From Alcaligenaceae bacterium (GTDB lineage Bacteria > Pseudomonadota > Gammaproteobacteria > Burkholderiales > Burkholderiaceae_B), in NCBI GenBank assembly GCA_030538235.1, contig JAUNUJ010000005.1, positions 1 through 64,000 of the forward strand: DNA of 64,000 nt, given 5' to 3'. The position numbers and the translations under genes were made by a program. Shown piece by piece: positions 29,781 to 41,655 of the stretch (its first letter is position 1; every line of letters begins with the position of its first letter). The notes under the pieces are model-generated. The model saw only the letters and a list, made by a program, of their open reading frames with translations. It searched no databases and was not told the origin of the DNA.

Positions 29781-32069
29781 ATGGACGAGAATTTGCGCGA
29801 AGCGGCCTTGTATTATCACCGTCAAGGTAAACCCGGGAAGATTTCAGTAGAGCCGACCAAAAAACTGGCTAACCAGAGAGATTTGGCTTTGGCCTATTCC
29901 CCCGGGGTTGCTGCAGCATGTGACGAGATTGTCAAGGATGCTGCTAATGCCAGTCTTTATACGGCGCGCGCTAATTTAGTAGGCGTTATTACTAACGGTA
30001 CTGCTGTGTTGGGTCTAGGCGATATTGGTGCTTTGGCTTCCAAGCCCGTGATGGAGGGTAAGGCTGTTCTATTCAAGAGCTTTGCCGGTATTGATTGTTT
30101 TGATATCGAGATTAACGAAAAAGATCCGGATAAATTGGTTGAGATTATCGCCGGTTTGGAACCGACTTTTGGCGGTATTAATTTGGAAGATATCAAGGCG
30201 CCCGAATGCTTTATCGTTGAGAAGAAATTACGTGAGCGTATGCGCATTCCGGTTTTCCATGATGATCAACATGGTACGGCGATTTGTGTAGCCGCGGCAT
30301 TTATTAATGGTTTAAGTGTTGTTGCTAAGGATATTAAAGAGGTCAAGTTGGTGGTTTCCGGTGCCGGTGCCGCTGCTTTAGCCTGCCTGGATTTATTGGT
30401 CGATTTGGGTCTACCTCTGGAAAATATCTGGGTCAGTGATATTGAGGGTGTGGTCTACAAAGGTCGCACTTTGTTGATGGATGAGAAAAAAGAGCGCTAT
30501 GCTCAAGACACTTCCTTAAGAACCTTGGATCAGATTATTGACGGTGCGGACGTCTTCTTAGGTCTTTCAGCAGGCGGCGTGTTAAAGCAAGATATGGTCA
30601 AGAAAATGGCCGATCAGCCATTAATTCTGGCCTTGGCAAATCCGGAGCCTGAGATCCTTCCTGAGCTTGTCCAAGAGGTTCGTCCTGACGCGGTGATCGC
30701 GACCGGTCGTTCGGATTATCCGAATCAAGTTAATAATGTGCTTTGTTTCCCTTATATGTTCCGTGGTGCTTTAGACGTAGGTGCTATCAGCATTACCCGC
30801 AACATGGAAATCGCTTGTGTGCATGCTATTTGTGCTCTTGCCAAAGAAGAGCAAAACGAGCGCGTGGCCGCGGCTTATGAGGTCAATGAAGTGTCCTTCG
30901 GTCCTGAGTATTTGATTCCTAAACCGCTTGACCCTCGTTTGATTACTCGAATTGCACCGGCGGTCGCTTTGGCGGCTATTGAAGATGGTGTGGCGACGCG
31001 TCCAATCACCGATTTTGATGAGTATATTGGCAACTTAAAAGAGTTTGTCTATCACTCCGGTGCCTTTATGCGCCCCTTGTTTACGATGGCAAGACAGTTC
31101 AATATCGAGAAAGATAAAAAATCTCGTATTGTCTTTACTGAAGGTGAAGATGAGCGTATTTTGCGTGCCGTGCAGGTGCTTCTTGATGAGAAGATTTGTA
31201 CACCGATTTTAGTTGGTCGTCCTGATGTTATCGCAAAGCGTATTAAGCGATACGGTTTGCGCATTGATTTGGAGACTGATGTTGAGGTTATTAACCCCGA
31301 AAAAGATGAGCGCTATAAATATTATTGGCAAGCTTATTGGGAGATGCGTAAGCGCTTCGGTATGAGTCAGGAACTGGCACGTGTAGAAATGCGTCGACGT
31401 ATGACATTAATCGGTGCTATGCTTATGCACTTTGGCGAAGCCGACGGTATGATTTGCGGCACAGTTGGCACTTATGCGGGTCACTTGCATTGGATTGATC
31501 AAGTCTTGGGCAAAGGCGATAGCGTCAGTACTTACGCCGCTTTAAGCTTGTTAATTTTACCTGAGCGTATGATTGCTATTGCCGATACGCATGTTAATCC
31601 TAATCCTACCGCTGAGGAAATCGCTGAAATTACCTTGATGGCTTCCGAAGAATTAAGACATATAAAAATTAACCCTAAAGTTGCTTTATTGTCTTCTTCG
31701 GATTACGGTACAGATTATCCGATCTCCGGCGAAAAGATGCGTCAAGCCTTGAAAATTATTCAAGAGCGTGACCCGGCATTGGAGATTGATGGTGAGATGC
31801 ACGGTGATATGGCGCTTGATGAGGGTTTACGCAAAAAACGCATGCCTGATTCGCCATTAAGTGGTAGTGCAAATTTAATGATTTGTCCCGATATGCAAAG
31901 TGGTAATATTGCGTATAACTTATTAAAATCTTCTGTAGGTAGCAATGTATCTATCGGTCCTTTCCTATTAGGCTGCAAGAAACCGGTACATATCTTGACA
32001 TCTAGTGCGACTGTAAGAAGAATTATTAACATGACGGTCTTGGCAGTGGTCGATGCAAATACACGCTAA
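29781..32069 (+). CDS. maeB: NADP-dependent malic enzyme with phosphotransacetylase-like domain (copy 1)
   Basis: Oxidative decarboxylation of malate to pyruvate, supplying NADPH. 762 residues, the standard MaeB size. Malic domain about 10-160 ([37 protein letters not shown]), NAD(P)-binding Rossmann region about 160-400 ([33 protein letters not shown]), and a C-terminal phosphotransacetylase-like regulatory domain about 430-760 ([19 protein letters not shown]). GGAAAA-type ribosome-binding site 7 nt before the ATG. A second, divergent copy is at 50690-53089. Confidence 0.95.
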   Translation: MDENLREAALYYHRQGKPGKISVEPTKKLANQRDLALAYSPGVAAACDEIVKDAANASLYTARANLVGVITNGTAVLGLGDIGALASKPVMEGKAVLFKSFAGIDCFDIEINEKDPDKLVEIIAGLEPTFGGINLEDIKAPECFIVEKKLRERMRIPVFHDDQHGTAICVAAAFINGLSVVAKDIKEVKLVVSGAGAAALACLDLLVDLGLPLENIWVSDIEGVVYKGRTLLMDEKKERYAQDTSLRTLDQIIDGADVFLGLSAGGVLKQDMVKKMADQPLILALANPEPEILPELVQEVRPDAVIATGRSDYPNQVNNVLCFPYMFRGALDVGAISITRNMEIACVHAICALAKEEQNERVAAAYEVNEVSFGPEYLIPKPLDPRLITRIAPAVALAAIEDGVATRPITDFDEYIGNLKEFVYHSGAFMRPLFTMARQFNIEKDKKSRIVFTEGEDERILRAVQVLLDEKICTPILVGRPDVIAKRIKRYGLRIDLETDVEVINPEKDERYKYYWQAYWEMRKRFGMSQELARVEMRRRMTLIGAMLMHFGEADGMICGTVGTYAGHLHWIDQVLGKGDSVSTYAALSLLILPERMIAIADTHVNPNPTAEEIAEITLMASEELRHIKINPKVALLSSSDYGTDYPISGEKMRQALKIIQERDPALEIDGEMHGDMALDEGLRKKRMPDSPLSGSANLMICPDMQSGNIAYNLLKSSVGSNVSIGPFLLGCKKPVHILTSSATVRRIINMTVLAVVDANTR

Positions 32070-32140
32070 TCCTAAAGGCATTTCGCCGCCGGATCTTTTT
32101 AAACTTAATGTCTCAGTAATTGCTTGTTTGAGGAGATGAG

Positions 32141-32614
32141 ATGGTCAATAAAACAGCGGCAAACTTGGAGCAAGTCTTTGAAGTGGGTGGCCAAGTCCCT
32201 AAGGAATTAGCTGATCTTGAAGCTGTCAGTGGCCTGGCGGCTTCAAAAGGCATTGTGTTTTTTGAAGTAAATTGTGATAAAGCTCGCAATATCTCGGCGG
32301 TATTGCGAGCGATTTCCAAAGCGGTGGATTATCCTTCTTTTTTCGGTTCAGATACCGAAGCGTTATTAGATTGTCTTAATGAGACAAACTCCGATCAAAA
32401 AAAGGGGATGGTGCTTTGGCTACAGAATTTACACTCTGAAGACGAGGCCTTAAGAGATTTTGCGAAGCAATTAGAGGATATTTTGCAGGATGCGACTAAA
32501 TTCGCTACCAGCAAGGGTCGTCACTTTAGTTATTTTGTTGAGCATGTAGGACCTCATGAGGCGCCTGAGCCCGGCAAGGCACCGACACGTTATGGTGAGA
32601 TTGACGGCGAATAA
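32141..32614 (+). CDS. Barstar-family protein (orphan)
   Basis: 157 residues. The core ASKGIVFFEVNCDKARNISA, then the acidic helix and DYPSFFGSDTEALLDCLNE (about 66-84), follow barstar, in which LPEYYGENLDALWDCLT binds and blocks the RNase. No barnase gene lies beside it: the only barnase in the window is at 49261 and has its own barstar. GAGGAG ribosome-binding site. 71 nt after maeB1, so probably in the same transcript. Could be a housekeeping inhibitor or have lost the toxin partner. Confidence 0.78.
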   Translation: MVNKTAANLEQVFEVGGQVPKELADLEAVSGLAASKGIVFFEVNCDKARNISAVLRAISKAVDYPSFFGSDTEALLDCLNETNSDQKKGMVLWLQNLHSEDEALRDFAKQLEDILQDATKFATSKGRHFSYFVEHVGPHEAPEPGKAPTRYGEIDGE

Positions 32615-32633
32615 GTTCGCTTAAATTCTATTT

Positions 32634-32676
32634 TTAGGCTCCTGAACTTTGAAAGGTTTTGGAGCCTAAGTTTTTT
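32634..32676 (+). terminator. Terminator after the orphan barstar gene
   Basis: Stem TTAGGCTCC (32634-32642) with GGAGCCTAA (32661-32669), 18-nt loop, then GTTTTTT. It separates the plus-strand maeB1-barstar unit from convergent rsmE. Confidence 0.8.
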
Positions 32677-32727
32677 GCGAGTCAGGGCTTTGCTCAACGG
32701 ACACTTGCGATGTTTAGGGCAAGCAAC

Positions 32728-33498
32728 TCAATTCCAGTCAAATATCGCCAGACAGGCAGCGGCCAGAGCGAGGCCGGCAGTTTCAGTTCTGAAAACTCGC
32801 TCACCCCAAATGACTTTTTGTAAGTGCGACGCTTGCTCAAGAGCGTAGTGTTCAAATAGCTCGAGTTCGTTATCTGACCAGCCGCCTTCAGGGCCAATCA
32901 CCAAACAAATAGTCGGCGTGTTATCCTGCCTAGTTGTGGCGATATACTCTTTTAAATAATCTGTGAGTTTAGCGCCATTTTCGTGGTGACAGACCAAGAC
33001 TAAATCATAGTATTGTTTTTCTAAAAATTGCTTTACCGAAAGCAAGTCACTTACTTGCAGGGGGGCGTTTCGACCGCATTGTTCGGCCGAACTGTTGGCA
33101 ATCGCTTGCCAGCGTTGAAGCCGTTTTTCGAGACGATTACCAGTTAATTGTAAAATCGAACGCTCGGCTTTGAGTGGGTGGATGGTGTGGACACCAAGTT
33201 CGCTGTTTTTTTCGATGATCCAGTCCATTTTGTCGCCGCTCGGTAGGGCTTGAGCGATGCTGATATTGCCATGAGGTAAGCGATTGTCTGCTGAGTAAAA
33301 ACCAATCCTAGCCATCGCCACGCCAGTTTCAAAATAAAGCTCTGCCTCGTACTCACCCCCTTGGCCATTGAACAAAATGATTTTATCGCCATCGCGTAAG
33401 CGTAAACTACGACCGGCGTGATTGGCAATCTCACGCGGTAACTCCAGAACTTGATCGGAGCTCAGGGGGCTAGGGTAGAAAAAGCGAGGTAAGGACAT
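32728..33498 (-). CDS. rsmE: 16S rRNA (uracil-1498-N3)-methyltransferase
   Basis: SPOUT-class SAM methyltransferase acting on U1498 of the 30S subunit. 256 residues. N-terminal PUA-like domain (MSLPRFFYP, HAGRSLRLRDGDKIILFNG), the conserved ALPSGDKMDWIIEKNSELGV, RWQAIANSSAEQCGR, and the C-terminal knot motif LVIGPEGGWSDNELELFE. Divergent from tkt across a 99-nt region that contains a 25-bp tandem repeat. Confidence 0.96.
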   Translation of the reverse strand: MSLPRFFYPSPLSSDQVLELPREIANHAGRSLRLRDGDKIILFNGQGGEYEAELYFETGVAMARIGFYSADNRLPHGNISIAQALPSGDKMDWIIEKNSELGVHTIHPLKAERSILQLTGNRLEKRLQRWQAIANSSAEQCGRNAPLQVSDLLSVKQFLEKQYYDLVLVCHHENGAKLTDYLKEYIATTRQDNTPTICLVIGPEGGWSDNELELFEHYALEQASHLQKVIWGERVFRTETAGLALAAACLAIFDWN

Positions 33499-33515
33499 AA
33501 AGCTCCAAGCGCTAA

Positions 33516-33565
33516 ACTATAAATGTTAGAATTATAAACCACTATAAATGGTAAAATTATAAGCC
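33516..33565. repeat. 25-bp tandem direct repeat in the rsmE/tkt promoter region
   Basis: Two adjacent 25-nt copies at 33516-33540 and 33541-33565 differ at only 3 positions (copy offsets 11, 14 and 23). Each begins ACTATAAATG and contains AATTATAA, so each carries potential -10 elements. The position suggests duplication of a promoter or operator half. Confidence 0.85.
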
Positions 33566-33597
33566 ACTTAGAACGAAATTTCTGATATAGGATGGAT

Positions 33598-35655
33598 ATG
33601 AACTCTTCCTCAGGTATTCAACCGACGGATTTAGCGAACGCTATTCGCGCACTTTCAATGGACGCTGTTCAACAAGCCAATTCCGGACACCCCGGTGCCC
33701 CGATGGGTATGGCTGAAATTGCTGTCGCACTTTGGACACGTCATCTAAATCACAACCCTAATAACCCGCTTTGGCCTAATCGTGACCGTTTTGTTTTATC
33801 AAATGGTCATGGCTCTATGCTGCTTTATTCCTTATTGCATTTGAGTGGTTATGATTTGCCGATTGAGGAAATTAAAAATTTCCGTCAATTGCATTCCAAA
33901 ACGCCGGGTCATCCGGAGAATTTTGTGACGGCAGGGGTCGAAACCACCACCGGTCCTTTGGGCCAAGGTCTTGCTAACTCTGTCGGTTTTGCTTTGGCAG
34001 AGCAGTTATTAGCCAAAGAGTTTAATCGCCCGGAACACGAGATTGTTAATCACAATACCTATGTTTTTGTGGGTGACGGCTGCTTGATGGAGGGTATCTC
34101 TCACGAAGCCTGTTCTTTAGCCGGTACCCTTAAGCTAAATAAGCTTATCGTGATTTACGATGATAATGGCATTTCTATTGATGGTGAGGTCCAGCCTTGG
34201 TTTAGCGATGATAGCGCTAAGCGTTTCGAGAGCTACGGTTGGCAAGTGATTCCTCAAGTTGACGGTCATGATGTTGAGGCAGTTAGTGCAGCGATTGAAC
34301 AGGCCAAAACCTGGGCGAGCGAAGCGGATCGTGGTCCTACCTTGATTTGCTGTCAGACCGTGATTGGTCAAGGCTCCCCTAAAATGGCCGGTACCGCCAA
34401 GGCACACGGTGCACCGTTAGGTGCTGAGGAGATTCAAGCGACGCGTGAGGCCATAGGTTGGAACGCTGAGCCATTTGTGGTTCCTGAAGCTATTCAAACA
34501 GCTTGGGACCAACGCCAAGCTGGCGCAGCAAAAGAAACCGCCTGGAACGAGCAATTCGCAGCCTATTCTCAGGCCTATCCTGAATTAGCTTTAGAGTTTG
34601 AGCGTCGTATGCAGGGCAGTTTGCCAGCGGATTTTGCGGTGCGCTTCCAAGCATTTCTTGATGAAACAGTACAAAAGGCTGAAACCGTTGCTACTCGCAA
34701 GGCCTCACAGTTTGTGATTCAGTCTTTGCAAGAATTATTACCCGAGTTAATTGGTGGTTCAGCTGACTTAACCGGCTCCAACTTTACTGACTGGCAGGGT
34801 GCCGTCGCTGTACGCGCAGGCCAGGATAGTCCGGCCGGTCGTCATATCAACTACGGTGTACGTGAGTTCGGGATGGCTGCGCTGATGAATGGTCTGGCTC
34901 TACATGGGGGTTATTTGCCCTTTGGTGGCACCTTCCTGACCTTCTCGGATTACTCGCGCAATGCCATTCGTATGGCTGCTCTGATGAGACAGCGTGTGAT
35001 TCATGTCTTTACTCACGATTCCATCGGTTTGGGTGAAGATGGTCCAACACACCAATCAATTGAGCATGCCAGTAGCTTAAGACTAATCCCTAATCTGGAT
35101 GTTTGGCGTCCATGTGACACTGTTGAAACAGCGGTGGCTTGGCGTTCTGCGGTTGAGCGTCCGGTCACTGTGAGTAATCAAGTGAAGCAAGGTGGTCCTA
35201 GTGCTTTATTGCTATCGCGCCAAAACTTGGCCTTTATGCCTAGAGATGCTGAGGCTCTCGCACAAATCGCCATGGGTGGTTATGTGCTGAGTGATGTTGA
35301 GAATCCGCAGGCAACCATTGTTGCTACCGGTTCTGAGGTAGAGATTGCCAAAAAAGCCCAAGAGATGTTAGCTGCTGAGGGTGTGGCGGTACGCCTTGTA
35401 TCCATGCCTTCGACTAATGTCTTTGATCGTCAGAGTAAAACTTATCGTGATAGTGTATTGCCGCTATCACTGCCGACTGTTGCCGTTGAGGCTGGTAGTT
35501 CGGACCTTTGGTACAAGTATGTGGGTCGTAACGGTGCCGTTGTCGGTATCGATACCTATGGCGCTTCTGCACCGGCCCCTGAGCTATTTGAATATTTTGG
35601 CCTAACTGCTGATAAAGTGGTTGAAGCCGTTAAGAATCTTTTGCAAGGAGAATAA
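33598..35655 (+). CDS. tkt: Transketolase
   Basis: ThDP-dependent two-carbon transfer in the pentose phosphate pathway. 685 residues from the ATG at 33598 (MNSSSGIQ), which has AGGA 5 nt upstream; the ATG at 33592 overlaps that signal. Motifs: [31 protein letters not shown], ThDP motif [14 protein letters not shown] ... NGISIDG, and [20 protein letters not shown]. Normal length (~665). Five nt separate it from gapA, and pgk follows, a known burkholderial arrangement. Confidence 0.97.
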   Translation: MNSSSGIQPTDLANAIRALSMDAVQQANSGHPGAPMGMAEIAVALWTRHLNHNPNNPLWPNRDRFVLSNGHGSMLLYSLLHLSGYDLPIEEIKNFRQLHSKTPGHPENFVTAGVETTTGPLGQGLANSVGFALAEQLLAKEFNRPEHEIVNHNTYVFVGDGCLMEGISHEACSLAGTLKLNKLIVIYDDNGISIDGEVQPWFSDDSAKRFESYGWQVIPQVDGHDVEAVSAAIEQAKTWASEADRGPTLICCQTVIGQGSPKMAGTAKAHGAPLGAEEIQATREAIGWNAEPFVVPEAIQTAWDQRQAGAAKETAWNEQFAAYSQAYPELALEFERRMQGSLPADFAVRFQAFLDETVQKAETVATRKASQFVIQSLQELLPELIGGSADLTGSNFTDWQGAVAVRAGQDSPAGRHINYGVREFGMAALMNGLALHGGYLPFGGTFLTFSDYSRNAIRMAALMRQRVIHVFTHDSIGLGEDGPTHQSIEHASSLRLIPNLDVWRPCDTVETAVAWRSAVERPVTVSNQVKQGGPSALLLSRQNLAFMPRDAEALAQIAMGGYVLSDVENPQATIVATGSEVEIAKKAQEMLAAEGVAVRLVSMPSTNVFDRQSKTYRDSVLPLSLPTVAVEAGSSDLWYKYVGRNGAVVGIDTYGASAPAPELFEYFGLTADKVVEAVKNLLQGE

Positions 35656-35660
35656 TTAAA

Positions 35661-36671
35661 ATGACTATTCGTGTCGCAATTACTGGTTTTGGTCGTATTG
35701 GTCGTAATGTTCTACGGGCCCATTACGAAAATAATAAAAAACACGATATTGAAATCGTTGCTATTAATATGTCCGGCGATTTTGAAACTAATGCTCACTT
35801 ATTAAAATACGACACTACGCACGGTCGTTTTAATGCCGATGTGCAATTAGACGGTGATCATTTTGTAATTAACGGTGATCGTATTCGTTTGTTTGCTACG
35901 CGCGATCCTAAGGAATTGCCGTGGGGTGAGTTAGGTGTGGACGTAGTATTAGAGTGTACCGGTGCGTTTACCAGCAAAGCTAAGGCTCAGGTACATTTGG
36001 ATTCGGGTGCCAAAAAGGTCATTATTTCTGCTCCTGGCGGCGATGATGTTGACGCTACCGTTGTTTATGGTGTTAATCACGATGTTTTAAAAGCTGAGCA
36101 TACGGTTATCTCTGCCGCATCTTGCACTACCAATTGTCTGGCGCCATTAGTTAAGCCTTTGCATGACGCTATCGGCATTGAAAATGGTTTAATGACGACT
36201 GTTCACGCTTATACCAATGACCAGGTTCTATTGGATGTGCGTCATAGCGACCTACGTCGTGCTCGTTCGGCCTCTATGAATATGATTCCCACTAAGACCG
36301 GTGCTGCTAAAGCATTAGGTTTAGTTTTGCCAGAATTAAACGGCAAGTTGGACGGTTATGCGGTTCGTGTACCGACCATTAATGTCTCGATGGTGGACTT
36401 ATCATTTATCGCTAAGCGTGATACGACTGTTGAGGAAGTAAACCAGATCCTTAAAGCGGCTTCTGAGGGCGAATTAAAGGGTGTCTTAGGTTTTAATGAC
36501 GCGCCATTAGTATCGACTGACTTTAACCACAGCAATGAGTCCAGTATTTATGACTCGACCCTAACTAAGGTAAGCGGTCGCTTAGTCAAAGTGTCTTCTT
36601 GGTACGATAACGAGTGGGGCTTCTCACAGCGCATGCTCGATAATACCGTTGCCTTGATGAACGCTAAGTAA
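35661..36671 (+). CDS. gapA: Glyceraldehyde-3-phosphate dehydrogenase, possibly NADP-preferring
   Basis: Reversible G3P to 1,3-bisphosphoglycerate. 336 residues with Rossmann start [15 protein letters not shown], catalytic C155 in [12 protein letters not shown] and H182 in [10 protein letters not shown]. Unusual: after the second strand the typical NAD-selecting Asp of IND is Met (AIN-M37-SGD). At the Leu-Pro pair usual before H-x-D-LRRAR there is V193-R194. Both changes are of the sort seen in NADP-using GAPDHs such as B. subtilis GapB, which also has similar flanking sequence as I remember it. Catalytic parts are intact. GGAG lies 11 nt before the ATG. A strong terminator follows. Confidence 0.95.
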   Translation: MTIRVAITGFGRIGRNVLRAHYENNKKHDIEIVAINMSGDFETNAHLLKYDTTHGRFNADVQLDGDHFVINGDRIRLFATRDPKELPWGELGVDVVLECTGAFTSKAKAQVHLDSGAKKVIISAPGGDDVDATVVYGVNHDVLKAEHTVISAASCTTNCLAPLVKPLHDAIGIENGLMTTVHAYTNDQVLLDVRHSDLRRARSASMNMIPTKTGAAKALGLVLPELNGKLDGYAVRVPTINVSMVDLSFIAKRDTTVEEVNQILKAASEGELKGVLGFNDAPLVSTDFNHSNESSIYDSTLTKVSGRLVKVSSWYDNEWGFSQRMLDNTVALMNAK

Positions 36672-36712
36672 TCAAGTCGTCATTTTTGTTGATGATTACA
36701 TACTAATCACCC

Positions 36713-36750
36713 AAAAGCGGCATTTCAAATAGTGATTGAATGCCGCTTTT
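36713..36750 (+). terminator. Terminator between gapA and pgk
   Basis: Perfect 12-bp stem AAAAGCGGCATT (36713-36724) with AATGCCGCTTTT (36739-36750) and a 14-nt loop. The T run is within the stem end. pgk therefore probably also has its own promoter or depends on read-through. Confidence 0.75.
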
Positions 36751-36796
36751 GCGTGGTTGGAGCCTAGTAAAATTCTAGGTATTTTGGAGCTCTTTA

Positions 36797-37996
36797 ATGT
36801 TTAAAATTAAAACACTCACCTCACTAGCTGAGCGTGGAGAATTGAATAATAAGCGTGTGTTTATTCGCGCTGACTTGAATGTGCCTTTTAACGAGCAAGG
36901 TGAAATTACTGAGGATACGCGTATTCGCGCCTCAATCCCGGGCATTAAATTGGCTCTCGAGAACGGAGCGGCGGTTATGGTGTGCTCTCACTTAGGTCGT
37001 CCGACTGAGGGTGATGAAGTGCAGGCAGAAGATAGTCTGGCGCCGGTGGCTGTACATTTATCTAAGCTGTTAGGGCAAGAGGTCGCTTTAGTGTCGGATT
37101 GGATTGAAGGTGTTGAAGTCAATCCCGGACAGCTCGTCGTACTGGAAAATTGTCGGGTCAATGTCGGCGAGAAGGCTAATTGTGATGAGCTTTCTCAAAA
37201 AATGGCAAAACTCTGCGATATCTATGTTAACGATGCTTTCGGTACGGCTCACCGCGCTCAAGCCTCCACCCATGGCATTGCCAAGTATGCGCCGATTGCT
37301 TGTGCCGGTCCTTTATTGGAAGCCGAGTTAACGGCATTAAGTGTGGCATTAGAAAATCCTAAACGTCCTTTAGTAGCGATTGTTGGTGGTTCCAAAGTCT
37401 CTACCAAGTTGTCGATTCTTGAGAGCTTGGCTGACAAGGTTGATCAGCTGATTGTCGGTGGTGGCATTGCCAATACCTTTATGTTGGCTGAGGGCTTAAC
37501 TATTGGTAAGTCTTTGGCTGAGCCAGAACAGTTAGGGCAGAGCGAATCGGTGCTGCAGAAAATGCGTAGTCGCGGTGCGGAAGTTCCAATTCCACAGGAT
37601 GTGGTGGTGGGCAAGGCTTTTGCTGCTGATACACCGGCTGAAACTAAGGCAGCAAACGAAGTAGCTGAAGACGATATGATTTTTGATATTGGCCCTAAAA
37701 CTGCAGCGACCTTAAGTGGTATCCTGAGCAATGCTGGTACCATCGTCTGGAATGGCCCGCTTGGTGTGTTTGAGTTTGATGCTTTTGCCGGTGGTACCGA
37801 AGCAATTTCAAAGGCCATCGCCGATAGCGAAGCATTTTCTATCGCCGGTGGCGGTGATACTTTAGCGGCTATTGCTAAATTTGGCATCGCCGATAAGATT
37901 AGCTACATTTCTACCGGTGGCGGTGCTTTCTTGGAGTTCCTCGAGGGCAAGAAATTACCGGCTTTAGAGGTGTTAGAGCAGCGCTACGATGACTAA
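36797..37996 (+). CDS. pgk: Phosphoglycerate kinase
   Basis: Transfers phosphate between 1,3-bisphosphoglycerate and ADP. 399 residues, standard. Motifs: [78 protein letters not shown] and the nucleotide loop [18 protein letters not shown] is 8 nt before the ATG. Convergent with fumC. Confidence 0.98.
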   Translation: MFKIKTLTSLAERGELNNKRVFIRADLNVPFNEQGEITEDTRIRASIPGIKLALENGAAVMVCSHLGRPTEGDEVQAEDSLAPVAVHLSKLLGQEVALVSDWIEGVEVNPGQLVVLENCRVNVGEKANCDELSQKMAKLCDIYVNDAFGTAHRAQASTHGIAKYAPIACAGPLLEAELTALSVALENPKRPLVAIVGGSKVSTKLSILESLADKVDQLIVGGGIANTFMLAEGLTIGKSLAEPEQLGQSESVLQKMRSRGAEVPIPQDVVVGKAFAADTPAETKAANEVAEDDMIFDIGPKTAATLSGILSNAGTIVWNGPLGVFEFDAFAGGTEAISKAIADSEAFSIAGGGDTLAAIAKFGIADKISYISTGGGAFLEFLEGKKLPALEVLEQRYDD

Positions 37997-38052
37997 TCAC
38001 CAGTGCTTAGCGGTATGATGTCAATGATTGGTTGATACTGCTGAAGCCCACA

Positions 38053-38106
38053 AAATCAAAGGACCTGATAATTTTTTCTGAATATCAAGTCCTTTGATTT
38101 AAAAAT
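38053..38106. terminator. Bidirectional terminator between pgk and fumC
   Basis: 12-bp perfect stem AAATCAAAGGAC (38053-38064) with GTCCTTTGATTT (38089-38100); AT-rich on both sides. Serves the convergent pgk (plus) and fumC (minus) transcripts. Confidence 0.75.
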
Positions 38107-38117
38107 AGTTTGATTAA

Positions 38118-39503
38118 TTAATTGTGGGTCATATCAATGGGCACAATATATTTATCAAATTCTTCATCGCTTAGATAGCCTAGCGCTAGAGCAGATTCGC
38201 GCAGACTGAGTTGTTCTTGGTGTGCTTTTTTAGCGATTTCTGCTGCTTTGTCGTAACCGATATGTTTGTTTAAAGCGGTTACCAGCATTAAGTTTTTATC
38301 AAGATTTTGCTCGATTTTCTCTAATTCTGGCTCGATGCCCACAGCACAATGATCGTTAAAGGCCAGAATAGAATCTGTTAAGAGTTGAATGCTTTCCAAT
38401 ACATTGTGAACCATGACCGGTTTGTAGACGTTTAGTTGGAAGTTGCCTTGGCTGTTAGCAAAGGCCACGGTGGCGTCATTGCCAAAGACCTGCACGCAGA
38501 CCATGGTCAAGGCTTCAGCCTGAGTCGGATTTACTTTGCCCGGCATAATGGATGAACCCGGTTCATTTTCCGGAATACTGATTTCACCAATACCACAACG
38601 CGGACCGCTAGCTAACCAGCGCACATCATTAGCCATTTTCATTAAGCCGGTGGCGAGTGTGCGTAGGGCAGCGGAGGTAGAAGTTAAGGCATCATGGGCC
38701 GAGAGGGCGAAGAATTTATTGTTAGCGCTATGGAAGGGATATCCTGTTGCTTCAGCAATTTTAGACGCACATAGATCGCCAAATTGTGGATGTGCGTTAA
38801 GACCAGTGCCAACAGCAGTGCCACCAATGGCGAGGTCATAAAGTCCCTTCATATTGCGACCGATAGAGGCCATACCATAATCAATTTGAGCGACCCAACT
38901 GGAGATTTCTTGGCCTAAGGTGATGGGTGTGGCATCTTGTAAGTGGGTTCGACCAGTTTTGACAATGTCTTTGTAGGCTTCTGCCTTAGCGGCCAAGGTA
39001 TCACGTAAGATTTTTATGGCGGGAAAAAGCTTTTCGTTTAATTCTAATACCGTAGCAATGTACATTGCGGTCGGGAAAGTGTCATTTGAAGATTGACCTC
39101 GGTTAACGTGGTCATTGGGGTGTACCGGTGTTTTCGAACCCATTGTGCCACCCGCAATCTCAATAGCGCGATTTGAAATGACTTCATTTGAGTTCATATT
39201 GGACTGAGTCCCGGAGCCTGTCTGAAAGACGACTAAAGGGAAGTGCGAGTCGAGTTTGCCCTCAATCACTTCATCAGCGGCTTGCACAATCAATTTTGCG
39301 ACATCATCGGCAATTTCGCCTAATTCGCCATTAGCCAAGGCAGCTGATTTTTTTAAAATGCCTAAAGAGCGAATCATGCTTCGCCCCCATTTGAATCGCT
39401 CGACACCGATTGGGAAGTTTTGAATGGAGCGCTGTGTCTGTGCGCCCCAATACTTGTCCTCAGCTACTTCGATACTGCCCATTGAATCCGTTTCAATTCT
39501 CAT
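38118..39503 (-). CDS. fumC: Class II fumarate hydratase FumC
   Basis: Iron-independent fumarase: fumarate + water to malate. Start set at the ATG at 39503 ([13 protein letters not shown], 461 aa). It has AGAGAGG 6 nt upstream and matches the family N-terminus; the longer frame adds 16 non-conserved residues. Signature [13 protein letters not shown], plus [26 protein letters not shown] and [13 protein letters not shown]-type region (here [13 protein letters not shown]). The MRIETDSMG start and GSIEV are more FumC-like than aspartase-like. Confidence 0.95.
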   Translation of the reverse strand: MRIETDSMGSIEVAEDKYWGAQTQRSIQNFPIGVERFKWGRSMIRSLGILKKSAALANGELGEIADDVAKLIVQAADEVIEGKLDSHFPLVVFQTGSGTQSNMNSNEVISNRAIEIAGGTMGSKTPVHPNDHVNRGQSSNDTFPTAMYIATVLELNEKLFPAIKILRDTLAAKAEAYKDIVKTGRTHLQDATPITLGQEISSWVAQIDYGMASIGRNMKGLYDLAIGGTAVGTGLNAHPQFGDLCASKIAEATGYPFHSANNKFFALSAHDALTSTSAALRTLATGLMKMANDVRWLASGPRCGIGEISIPENEPGSSIMPGKVNPTQAEALTMVCVQVFGNDATVAFANSQGNFQLNVYKPVMVHNVLESIQLLTDSILAFNDHCAVGIEPELEKIEQNLDKNLMLVTALNKHIGYDKAAEIAKKAHQEQLSLRESALALGYLSDEEFDKYIVPIDMTHN

Positions 39504-39691
39504 GCTTAGCCTCTCTGTCTTTGGGTTTAAAGTGATAATATGACTTATCAACTAGTGTACACCCATAGAGAGACTAAGCAATAAATCCCTAGAGAGAGCA
39601 AGGGTCAAAAAAGAAAGAACTCAAGTGATTTTTCACTAAATACTAGTGCTTTCCCTAAATGAAATATATAGAAATATAACGTATAGTAACA

Positions 39692-39870
39692 ACATGCAGG
39701 TGAGGAGACGCGCTCTGCATGAGCAGAAATCCCAATCGTAGTATTTTGGGTCTGTGCCGCTTCATATAAAAGACAGGAAGTACGAGACAACTTCAATAGC
39801 CTTTGCAGCACAGTAAAATAAAAACACCCCAAGGGCGGATTCGTTATGAGTCCGCCCTTAATTTTTTTTA
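39692..39870 (+). ncRNA. Candidate small RNA between fumC and the Smr gene
   Basis: The 399-nt gap 39504-39902 has no convincing gene. It holds TATAGT (39682-39687, weak -35), then a stretch that can form CATGCAG/CTGCATG (39693-39699 with 39715-39721) and CCCAA/TTGGG extended by GCAGA/TCTG (39723-39757). It ends in a strong terminator. That terminator may belong to the Smr gene instead, which weakens the case. It does not resemble 6S RNA: the two ends do not pair. Confidence 0.3.
39831..39870. terminator. Strong bidirectional terminator
   Basis: AAGGGCGGA (39831-39839) pairs with TCCGCCCTT (39851-39859). It is followed by AATTTTTTTT on the plus strand and by GTGTTTTTATTTT on the minus strand. 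It can end the trxB-smr transcript and any plus-strand RNA from the fumC gap. Confidence 0.85.
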
Positions 39871-39902
39871 TTTCTGCGTATTTTACTTCAGTCTACCGTG
39901 TT

Positions 39903-41646
<1,744 letters not shown>

Positions 41647-41655
41647 TTATAATAT

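Noticed and set aside
32694-32897. 67-codon minus frame at the rsmE end
   Set aside because: Overlaps the rsmE C-terminus out of frame; no homology.
39605-39832. 75-codon minus frame between fumC and Smr
   Set aside because: No ribosome-binding site, odd composition; the region looks like non-coding RNA or terminator.
39692-39870. 6S RNA (ssrS) in the fumC-Smr gap
   Set aside because: 5' and 3' ends do not pair and the central bubble pattern is absent.
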